A stretch of DNA of 32,778 nucleotides from Corallococcus interemptor (GTDB lineage Bacteria; Myxococcota; Myxococcia; Myxococcales; Myxococcaceae), in contig NZ_RAWM01000103.1 of NCBI RefSeq assembly GCF_003668875.1, positions 1-32,778 of the forward strand, given 5' to 3'. The position numbers were made by a program, and so were the translations under genes. The notes beneath the pieces were generated by a model. That model worked only from the letters and a program-made list of their open reading frames with translations. It did no database searches and was not told where the DNA came from. Shown piece by piece: positions 8,052 through 14,355 of the stretch (positions are counted from its first letter, which is position 1; each line of letters opens with the position of its first letter).

Positions 8052-8338
8052 GCGCGCGCTCCGGTGCGGGAGTGCAATGGCGCGGCGCGGGCAGGACGGT
8101 GCCCGGACGGATGCAGGTCTCCGCGATGTGGACGCATGCTGGTCAACCCCCCGGCACCAGGCGCAGCCCTCGACTTGAAGGGAAGCAGACGGCGGTTGCG
8201 GCCTCCCGGTCAAACGCGAGGACACGGACACTGTTGGCCAGTCCGCCGTCCCTGGCTTCCCGGCCAGGGTGGGGAAGGGCTCCTGTCCCGCGCGACAGTG
8301 CTTGGGAGGTCGTGCGGGGCGCGATAGAGGGGCGCACC

Positions 8339-8959
8339 ATGCGTGACAGAATCCAGGCGGTGTTGCGGCAGCTGGCTCAATCTGCGGAGTTGGAAGTGCG
8401 GTGGCTGCACACGGTGTCGCTGCTGGAGTTCATTGGTGCGCGGAAGATTTCGCGCACGGTGGCGGACCGGCATCCGTCGTTGGAGGTGCTGGGGCACCTG
8501 GCGGACGAGACGCGGCATGCGTTCACGTTCAAGCGGCTGGCGTGTGAGGTGGCGGGCCGCGAGGACGTGACGGAGTTCCTGAGCGTGGAAGCGGCGGCGG
8601 CGTGGTTCCAGTCACTGGACCGGCAGCTGGCGGAGTGGGTGACGTTGGTGACGGGGACGCCGGACGTGTACCTCCAGTACCTGCTCACGACGGCGGTGGT
8701 GGAGCGCCGGGCGATGGTGCTCTATCCGCTCTACAAGGCGGCCACGCGGCACGCGGTGGTGCGCGAGGAGCTGGGGCGCGTGGTGGTGGAGGAGCAGTCG
8801 CACCGCCGCGCCATCGAGGACGCCTGCATGCAGCGCCTGGAGAAGGCGGGCGTGACGCTGGAGCCCGCGCTCGCGCTGGAGGAGCGCCTGTTCGAGACGT
8901 TCCTGACGCAGCTGGAGAAGGACGTGGCCCAGGCGCTCGCGGGGGCGCAGGCGGCCTGA
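8339..8959 (+). CDS. Ferritin-like four-helix diiron protein
   Basis: The 206-residue product is almost wholly helical and carries the complete metal-ligand pattern of a ferritin-like diiron bundle: E30 in helix one (SLLEFIGARK), E57-x-x-H60 (ADETRH) in helix two, E122 (VVERRA) in helix three, and E152-x-x-H155 (VEEQSH) in helix four. I do not recognise a named subfamily. Oxidase, oxygenase and iron-handling roles are all possible, and no signal peptide is present, so it is cytoplasmic. The ATG at 8339 has AGAGGGG eight bases upstream; the longer open frame to the left has no such support and crosses the divergent promoter region shared with the histidine kinase gene (8052-8338, 287 bp, in which I see no other feature). 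Confidence 0.78.
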   Translation: MRDRIQAVLRQLAQSAELEVRWLHTVSLLEFIGARKISRTVADRHPSLEVLGHLADETRHAFTFKRLACEVAGREDVTEFLSVEAAAAWFQSLDRQLAEWVTLVTGTPDVYLQYLLTTAVVERRAMVLYPLYKAATRHAVVREELGRVVVEEQSHRRAIEDACMQRLEKAGVTLEPALALEERLFETFLTQLEKDVAQALAGAQAA

Positions 8960-8987
8960 GTTGCATCTGGGGTGGGTGAGGACTAAG

Positions 8988-9016
8988 TGACTCACTTCTG
9001 AATCAGAAGTGAGTCA
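8988..9016. promoter_or_regulatory. Perfect 29-bp palindrome, likely autoregulatory operator
   Basis: Two 14-base arms (TGACTCACTTCTGA and its exact reverse complement) flank a single central A at 9002. The right arm ends at 9016, directly before the GGAG ribosome binding site (9017-9020) of the antitoxin-like gene at 9029. It has no T-tract, so it is not an intrinsic terminator for the gene ending at 8959. Ribbon-helix-helix antitoxins typically bind such palindromes over their own promoter. Binding by the adjacent gene product is inferred. Confidence 0.75.
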
Positions 9017-9028
9017 GGAGTGCTCGCC

Positions 9029-9391
9029 ATGTCCCATCGACTTCAACCCACCGTTTCCGACCCGGTCATGGAGCAGGTCCAGCGGCTGCGGCGCGAGCTG
9101 GGCGGGGACGTGTCGGAGATCATCACCGAGGCCATCAGCCTGCTGGACAAGGTGGTGCTGGAGGCGCGCCGGGGCGCTCGGCTCGCCTTCGTGCCCGCGG
9201 AGCCCGGACAGCCCCTGCGCGAGTACAGCTCGCCGGCGCTGACCCGGCTGGAGTGGAGGGCGATGGGGGAGGAGTCCATCGTCCTGCCCGCGAAGGACTT
9301 CGACCGCGTGGCGAAGGCCGTGGATGCACCGCCGAAACCGGCGCGTGCCCTGCGCGAGCTCTCCCGCCGCCGTCGTCGCGAGCGCCCTTGA
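9029..9391 (+). CDS. Antitoxin-like ribbon-helix-helix protein, no toxin adjacent
   Basis: The 120-residue protein has an N-terminal segment (residues 5-45) with the strand-helix-helix pattern of small DNA-binding dimers: DPVMEQVQRLRREL then VSEIITEAISLLDKVV. Its C-terminal part (VLPAKDFDRVAKAVDAPPKP then ARALREL, about 85-110) resembles the toxin-neutralising tail of DUF1778/TacA antitoxins, where a phenylalanine segment is followed by a DxPPxPxxAL motif. The normal partner would be a GNAT acetyltransferase toxin directly downstream. Instead the next gene is convergent and unrelated, leaving 21 bp between stops. The protein may therefore be a solitary repressor or the remnant of a toxin-antitoxin pair. 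The ATG at 9029 has GGAG 8 nt upstream. The family call is by motif resemblance only. Confidence 0.65.
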   Translation: MSHRLQPTVSDPVMEQVQRLRRELGGDVSEIITEAISLLDKVVLEARRGARLAFVPAEPGQPLREYSSPALTRLEWRAMGEESIVLPAKDFDRVAKAVDAPPKPARALRELSRRRRRERP

Positions 9392-10520
9392 GAGTGCGTG
9401 GATTGGTGACTTCTACTTCGCTTTCTCAGCTGCTTTCACAACTGGATCAAGAAGCGGTCTCACCGCATCAACTGCGTCTTTAAGCCTCTTGATCTGGACG
9501 TCAATGGCGGGTTCTTTTGTTTCGAGCTTGTGATGCCGCCGGAATGCGCTTTGCTCAAAGTTGAGATAGCCATCGGCAAGCATCTTCAGGAGTTCGCGTT
9601 GCTGCTCATCTCCTGGTGAGGCTGCGAGCATTGCTTCTGCAATCCCCAGCGCCGCATTTCGATCGCGATAAATAACAGCCTGTTCAGCGTGGGAACGGTG
9701 AAGGTCTGCGACGTACTTGAGGGCCCACCCAGCGAGGAACAAAAATGCTATGCGGCCTGTCACAAGAAGCGCAATTTGGTCAACCGGGATTTGGGCGTGT
9801 GAACCAGTTGATGAAGGCGTTGGGAGGGCGGGCCATTGAATGAACAACTTGTAGATGCCAAGCGCAATTGCTGAAATAATGATGGCCATTGATACCAGCA
9901 TCCCAGTGGCCTGTCTTCGATGGAAGCTGGCGGCTTCCTGGAAAGATGCCGATTTCGTTGCAAAATCAGCCTTTGCTATCTCTCGGACTTTCTCGGTGGC
10001 ATCCAGTCCTCGCAGTAGTGCGGATGTCTCATCGAGATAGGCGTACATAGTGTTGATTAGGCTGTCGAATGCGTCTGTTTCTCGTTCGAGGAACTCGGCG
10101 ATGTCTACGTTTGATTTCGAGTTGAGTAGATTGACTTCGTTGGCGCGATGCGAAATTTCTTGTTCGAGGTCGCGGATGCGCCGCTGCGCGTTTGCTCGCT
10201 CAGGTTGTTCGGTGATGAAATTGACTGTTTGTTGTAATTTTTGATATTCTTGATGTAGTTCGTTGAGTTGCAGATTTGCTTTGTCACGTGCTTCTGTAAG
10301 TGGCCGTTGTAGTTCGTTGGATAGCTCGTGGGCGCGATTTAATGTCAACCGAGAACCTGCCCGAATGCGTGCCACAGTTTCCATGAGGCGTGCAGCGAAT
10401 CCGGGGTGGTCGATGGAACGCCTAAGCTTTCCTTCGATGCTTTCCTGCATGCTCCTAAGATTATCTAGCGCCTGATTCGTGGTGGGCACCGCGTTTTCCT
10501 CCTTCGTTCTCAACCAGGAG
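9392..10520. other. Low-GC segment, probable horizontally acquired insert
   Basis: Base composition falls sharply here: for example 9541-9600 is 50% GC and 10201-10260 is about 32% GC, against roughly 70% or more on both sides. The segment coincides with one gene. No transposase, integrase, tRNA or flanking direct repeat was seen at either edge, so the mode of entry is unknown. Confidence 0.7.
9413..10489 (-). CDS. Unknown coiled-coil protein with two membrane helices
   Basis: I do not recognise this 358-residue protein. Residues 60-120 are strongly coiled-coil in character (repeated L/E/Q/R heptads such as QLNELHQEYQKLQQ). Two hydrophobic segments follow at about 197-215 and 237-259, separated by a short Pro/Ser/Thr loop. 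A charged helical region at 260-320 contains ADLHRSHAEQAVIYRDRNAA. The C-terminus is again helical. With both ends likely cytoplasmic, it could be a membrane-tethered sensor or scaffold. The start is GTG at 10489, because a perfect AAGGAGG lies 8 nt upstream (10498-10504); a TTG eight codons earlier would place that site inside the gene. Codon use and GC differ clearly from the neighbours. The methylase-like gene lies 93 bp upstream on the same strand. Confidence 0.72.
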   Translation of the reverse strand: MPTTNQALDNLRSMQESIEGKLRRSIDHPGFAARLMETVARIRAGSRLTLNRAHELSNELQRPLTEARDKANLQLNELHQEYQKLQQTVNFITEQPERANAQRRIRDLEQEISHRANEVNLLNSKSNVDIAEFLERETDAFDSLINTMYAYLDETSALLRGLDATEKVREIAKADFATKSASFQEAASFHRRQATGMLVSMAIIISAIALGIYKLFIQWPALPTPSSTGSHAQIPVDQIALLVTGRIAFLFLAGWALKYVADLHRSHAEQAVIYRDRNAALGIAEAMLAASPGDEQQRELLKMLADGYLNFEQSAFRRHHKLETKEPAIDVQIKRLKDAVDAVRPLLDPVVKAAEKAK

Positions 10521-10582
10521 CCTACGGCGCAGTAGGGCTGCAGGCCACCTATGTGCGTCCTTCGAGGACGACGCCTGAGCCG

Positions 10583-11314
10583 TCACTCCGGCGACGGCTC
10601 TTCCCCGTCGTCGCCGGCCGCGCTGGAGAGCACCAGCTTTCCGCCCGTCCACGCCGCCTGGAGGTTCCTCGCGCGGCGTGCTCGCTTGCGGCTCAGCTCC
10701 ACGCCCACCGCGTCCAGGCCCAGCGCGTTGGCCACCGCGAGCGCGGTGCCGTGGCCGCAGAAGGGGTCCACCACCGTTCGCGTCCGCGTCTGCTCCAGGA
10801 TGAAGCGGCACGCCACCAGGCATGCGTTGAGCCCCATGCCTCGCGTCCATGTCACCTCGCCGGGGTCCGGCAACACGTCCGCCGTGGACTTCGCCGCGTC
10901 CGCCTTCAACCCCCGGCTGAAACACAGCAGGTGCGAGTACGCCGGCCTGCCGAACGTCACCGTCCCCGGCGCCCTGCGGCACACCACCTTGTGCCAGAGC
11001 GTGTCGAATCCCTGCGCCTCCGCCGCCTTCGACACCAGGTAGCCCTTGTCCACCCAGGCCCCGTCCTTCTTCACGTCCGACTGGTAGAACACCGCCACCC
11101 CGTCCGCCGGCACCCGCGACAACACCTTCGCCGCCGCCCCCACGAACCAGTCCTTCCACTGCGGCACCGTGAGCTGGGGGAACTCGGAGACGTCCGGCAT
11201 CGACGCCACCACCGAGCACCCCTCCAGCACCGGCCGTGCCTCCAGCCACGCGAGCGCGTCCTCGCAGTACACCGTGCGCTTCGCTCCCGCCGTCCCGTCG
11301 CGTCCATCCGTCAT
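10583..11314 (-). CDS. DNA-methylase-like SAM-dependent methyltransferase
   Basis: The 243-residue protein has the permuted motif order of beta-class N4/N6 DNA methylases. A catalytic-region segment comes first (CSVVASMPDVSEFPQLTVPQ, about residues 33-52). The SAM-binding motif VDPFCGHGTALA comes near the C-terminal third, followed by GVELS. The expected DPPY-type tetrapeptide is replaced by MPDVSE, so activity on DNA bases is uncertain; RNA or another substrate is possible. There is no target-recognition domain of the size seen in restriction-system methylases and no restriction endonuclease nearby. The ATG at 11314 begins a plausible N-terminus (MTDGRDG); its ribosome binding site is weak, and the frame remains open upstream. 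It is divergent from the hydrolase gene, with 202 bp between them. Confidence 0.7.
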   Translation of the reverse strand: MTDGRDGTAGAKRTVYCEDALAWLEARPVLEGCSVVASMPDVSEFPQLTVPQWKDWFVGAAAKVLSRVPADGVAVFYQSDVKKDGAWVDKGYLVSKAAEAQGFDTLWHKVVCRRAPGTVTFGRPAYSHLLCFSRGLKADAAKSTADVLPDPGEVTWTRGMGLNACLVACRFILEQTRTRTVVDPFCGHGTALAVANALGLDAVGVELSRKRARRARNLQAAWTGGKLVLSSAAGDDGEEPSPE

Positions 11315-11516
11315 GACGCGCCCGAGTCTGCCGCAAACCGCGCACCCTCTCCCACCCTTCATTCCGTCCCCGAGCACCTACCCGTCAGGACAGCCCGCTC
11401 CTCGGACCGTCAGGCAACCCCCGAGCAGGTGGACGGCCACGCCCCAATCGTGGCTTGCTACGCGTCCCCTGCAAGACGTGACTTCTCAGTCTTTCCCCCC
11501 GAAGAGGACAGCCCCC

Positions 11517-12305
11517 ATGCCCACGACGACCGCGACGGATGGAACACCCCTGCACTACCGGGTGTTCGGGGACGGTCCTCGCGACGTGGTGCTGGTGCAC
11601 GGGTGGATGGTGTCCGGCGCGGTGTGGGACCCGATGCTGGAGAAGCTGGACCTGACGGGCCTTCGCCTCATCGTCCCGGACCACCGGGGCACCGGGGCGT
11701 CCGGCCGCCCGGCGTCGGGGTACACGCTGGCGCAGTACGCCCAGGACGTGGTGGCGGTGGCGGACCACGCGAAGGCGCAGCGCTTCGCCCTGGTGGGCCA
11801 CAGCATGGGCGGGCAGATCGCCAAGTGGGTGGCGGCGGATGCGCCCTCGCGCGTCACCGGGCTGGTGCTGCTCAACACCGTGCCCGCGGCCGGCCTGCCG
11901 CTGCCTCCGGACGCGGCCGGGCTGTTCCGCACCTCCGCGGGGGACCGCGAGAAGCAGAAGACCATCCTGGGCCTGGCCTGCAAGCAGCTGTCGCCGGAGT
12001 CGCTGGAGGCCCTGCTGAAGGACTCGGGCGCGGTGTCCAAGGACGCCATCGAGCAGTGCTTCGATTCCTGGACGGCGGGCGGGTTCGCGGACCGGCTGTC
12101 CGCCATCACCGCGCCCACGCTGGTGGTGGCCACGGATGATCCGTTCCTGCCGCCCATGTTCCTCAAGCAGGCGGTGGTGGGGCTCATCCGCAACGCGCGC
12201 ATGACGCACCTGCCGGGGCCGGGGCACTACCCCCAGGTGGAGCGTCCGGCGGAGACGGCCGCGCTGGTGTCGGCGTTCCTCGCGGGCAACGCCGCGCAGG
12301 CCTGA
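11517..12305 (+). CDS. Alpha/beta hydrolase
   Basis: This 262-residue cytoplasmic enzyme has every landmark of the fold. The oxyanion-hole HGW is at 28-30, the nucleophile elbow GHSMGG has S96, the acid is in ATDDPF (D207 or D208), and H237 is in [11 protein letters not shown]. The cap region between about 125 and 190 is helical and sets a specificity that cannot be read from sequence. The small esterase, lactonase and peroxidase-like subgroups are all possible. The start at 11517 fits the first beta strand and has AGAGGA upstream; the longer open frame crosses the divergent promoter region. The next gene begins 13 bases after the stop with a strong ribosome binding site, so the two are likely co-transcribed. 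Confidence 0.9.
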   Translation: MPTTTATDGTPLHYRVFGDGPRDVVLVHGWMVSGAVWDPMLEKLDLTGLRLIVPDHRGTGASGRPASGYTLAQYAQDVVAVADHAKAQRFALVGHSMGGQIAKWVAADAPSRVTGLVLLNTVPAAGLPLPPDAAGLFRTSAGDREKQKTILGLACKQLSPESLEALLKDSGAVSKDAIEQCFDSWTAGGFADRLSAITAPTLVVATDDPFLPPMFLKQAVVGLIRNARMTHLPGPGHYPQVERPAETAALVSAFLAGNAAQA

Positions 12306-12318
12306 AGGAGGACGTGCC

Positions 12319-12753
12319 ATGGCTTGGAGTATGTCGTTCGACCGCGACGCCGAGCACGACGTCGTCACCGCGAACTTCACCGACTGCATCCTCGTCACGG
12401 ACGAGGACGTGTTCCGCTGGCGGGACGAGGTGGAGGCGCAGTTCGCGAAGTTCAACGGCCGCGTGGACCTGCTCATCAACCTGGATGGGCTCGTCGTCCG
12501 CCACACGGCGGGGCGCACCTTCGGCAAGGTGCGCCGCGAGGTGCTGGAGCGCAACACGCACCGCTCGTACCGCTACGGCGGTGACGAGATGACGCTCATG
12601 TACATTGGCACCAGCGGCGTCATCAACGGCGCCGCCGTGAACCACTACCCCAACCGCGAGGCGGCCCTCGCGGCCATGCTCGCCGAGCGCGAGAGCCTGC
12701 GCAAACGCGGCTTCACGCCGTTCCTGCCGGGCGTCGTGAGCCCCAAGCGCTAG
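12319..12753 (+). CDS. Small protein of unknown function, possibly STAS/SpoIIAA-like fold
   Basis: The 144-residue product begins at an ATG with AGGAGG seven bases upstream, directly after the hydrolase gene. It alternates strands and helices: EHDVVTANFTDCILVTDEDV, then an amphipathic helix (FRWRDEVEAQFAKF), then the hydrophobic strand VDLLINLDGL, and later EMTLMYIGTSGVIN. This order resembles SpoIIAA-like/STAS domains, where a helix is followed by a strand carrying LIDL, but the match is by eye and weak. No signal peptide, membrane segment or catalytic motif is present. Its stop overlaps the stop of the convergent molybdoenzyme gene within the four bases CTAG. Confidence 0.7.
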   Translation: MAWSMSFDRDAEHDVVTANFTDCILVTDEDVFRWRDEVEAQFAKFNGRVDLLINLDGLVVRHTAGRTFGKVRREVLERNTHRSYRYGGDEMTLMYIGTSGVINGAAVNHYPNREAALAAMLAERESLRKRGFTPFLPGVVSPKR

Positions 12754-13448
12754 ACGCCGGCGAACCACTCGTAGCCGCGGTCCTCCCAGGTGCCCCCCGT
12801 GGCCTCCGGGAGGAAGCGCACGGTGGTGAGGTACTTCACCATCTTGTAGCCCAGCTTCACGCCCGAATAGAGGCGCAGGGGCGCCCCGTGCCCGGGGATG
12901 AGCGGCGCGCCGTTCATGCCGTACGCGAGCACGGTCTGCGGGTGCAGCGCGCCAGGCGCGTCCCAGGACGAGTAATAGCCCTGGTCGAACGAGCGGAACT
13001 CCACGAACCCCGCGCGCGGATCCGCGCCCACGGCCTGCGCCAGGTCGCTGACGCGCACGCCGTGCCATGACGCCACGGCGCTCCAGCCCTCCACGCAGTG
13101 GTGGCGGATCCGGTAGTCCGTCCGGGGCAGCCGCTGCAGCTCCTCCAGCGTGAAGGCGCGCGGCCGGGCCACGAGTCCTCCGACGTCCAGCCGCCAGCCC
13201 TCGGGGGCCAGGGGCACGGTGTCGGAGAGAAAGTAGTGGGGAAAGTCGCCGGGCGGGGTGAGCTGTCCGACGGGCTCCTCGGGGGCGAGCCGGTTGGGGT
13301 GGAAGAGGGCGGACTGGGCGCGCTCGTTGAAGCGGTCCATGACGCCCAGGAAGCCCTCGCGCGGACGCTGGGAATCGCAGGCGCTGGTGGCGAGCGCGGC
13401 GGCGCCCAGCAGGACGCGGCGGCGGGTGAGGATGCGCTCAGGGGGCAT
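12750..13448 (-). CDS. MsrP/sulfite-oxidase-family molybdopterin oxidoreductase
   Basis: This 232-residue exported molybdoenzyme has a twin-arginine signal (LTRRRVLLGAAALATSAC, residues 7-24); the Cys at 24 could make it a lipoprotein, though the box TSAC is not ideal. The molybdenum-ligand Cys is C118 in RHHCVEGWS, the hallmark of the YedY/MsrP branch, and the fold continues to GYKMVKYLTTVRF near the end. It lacks the C-terminal dimerisation domain of eukaryotic sulfite oxidases, as expected for the family. Its gene overlaps the upstream cytochrome b gene by 11 bp, so electrons are probably supplied by that membrane partner. The substrate could be methionine sulfoxide in proteins or another oxidised sulfur or nitrogen compound; this is inference. 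Confidence 0.88.
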   Translation of the reverse strand: MPPERILTRRRVLLGAAALATSACDSQRPREGFLGVMDRFNERAQSALFHPNRLAPEEPVGQLTPPGDFPHYFLSDTVPLAPEGWRLDVGGLVARPRAFTLEELQRLPRTDYRIRHHCVEGWSAVASWHGVRVSDLAQAVGADPRAGFVEFRSFDQGYYSSWDAPGALHPQTVLAYGMNGAPLIPGHGAPLRLYSGVKLGYKMVKYLTTVRFLPEATGGTWEDRGYEWFAGV

Positions 13449-14100
13449 CGGGTCGCCTCCCGCCGGTGATCATCTCCCCGAAGGTGCGCGGGTGCAGGGC
13501 GACGAGGGCGACGTGGCCCACGGTGAAGAACGCGAACAGCGCGAGCAGCAGCAGGTGCACGAAGCGCGCGGGGTCGTAGCCACCAAAGAGCCTCGTGAGC
13601 CACTGGAGCTGCACGGGCTTGTAGATGGCGAGGCCGGACAGGACGGACAGCACGCCCATGATCAGCGCCGTGGTGTAGGCCAGCCGCTGGAGCCCGTTGT
13701 AGAGGCCCGTTTGCGCGGGCGCGGGACGCAGCCGCAGGTAATAAGCGAGCGTGGCCACGGCATCGCGCGTGTCGCGGCGAGGGAGGAACAGACGGCGGCG
13801 CCACTCTCCGCTGAGGGCAAGGTAGAGCACGTACACGAGCCCGTTGAGGGCCAGGAACCAGCCGAACGCGAAGTGCCAGCTGCGCGCTCCCGCGAGCCAG
13901 TCACCCAGGCGCATCCACGAGGGAGGCATGGCGTCCTGGAAGGGGTAGAGCGCGAAGGGCCGCCCGCGAGGTCCCATGCGCGGATACGCGACGAGGATCT
14001 GCAACCCGCTGGCCGCGAGGATGGCGAGCAGCGGCACGTTGGCCCAGTGGGCGAGCCGGATGGGCCAGGGCTGGGGCCTGCGGGGCTTGGACGGATGCAC
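13438..14100 (-). CDS. Membrane cytochrome b partner of the molybdoenzyme
   Basis: This 220-residue protein has about four transmembrane segments and His residues placed as in the b-type cytochromes of hydrogenase and formate dehydrogenase: H18 in RLAHW, another in SWHFAFGW, and two in the last helices (RFVHLLLLA, TVGHVAL). It would carry electrons from the quinone pool to the exported molybdoenzyme, a role played by MsrQ/YedZ in the classical system, though this protein looks closer to the thiosulfate-reductase/hydrogenase cytochrome b group than to MsrQ. Translation starts at a GTG (14100). It is first in the two-gene operon. Upstream, 255 bp (14101-14355) separate it from the divergent beta-helix lipoprotein gene; nothing further was identified in that gap. 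Confidence 0.85.
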   Translation of the reverse strand: MHPSKPRRPQPWPIRLAHWANVPLLAILAASGLQILVAYPRMGPRGRPFALYPFQDAMPPSWMRLGDWLAGARSWHFAFGWFLALNGLVYVLYLALSGEWRRRLFLPRRDTRDAVATLAYYLRLRPAPAQTGLYNGLQRLAYTTALIMGVLSVLSGLAIYKPVQLQWLTRLFGGYDPARFVHLLLLALFAFFTVGHVALVALHPRTFGEMITGGRRPDAP

Positions 14101-14355
14101 GCGGTGGACCCCATCACCGCGACGCGGCTCGGGACCATGCGGCGGGAGGGCGGCGCGAACGCCCGGGAGAGGACTCCGTTGTCAGGGCATGTCGAGCAGT
14201 ACAGCGCCGAGCAAGGATTCCCGTAGCACCGGCCCTCGGGTCGCGGAGCATTGGCAGGCATTGGACGGCGCACGGGGCCCGGGCTCCCCGTGGATTGGAC
14301 GTGTGGGAATCCCCCGGTATCGTTCCCGCTCCGTCCTTCTTCCCCCGAGGATGCC

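Noticed and set aside
8988-9016. Palindrome considered as a terminator for the diiron protein gene
   Set aside because: There is no T-tract after it, and it abuts the next gene's ribosome binding site, so an operator is more likely.
9029-10489. The antitoxin-like gene and the low-GC membrane gene read as one toxin-antitoxin pair
   Set aside because: The genes are convergent, differ strongly in base composition, and the membrane protein is much larger than known partner toxins.
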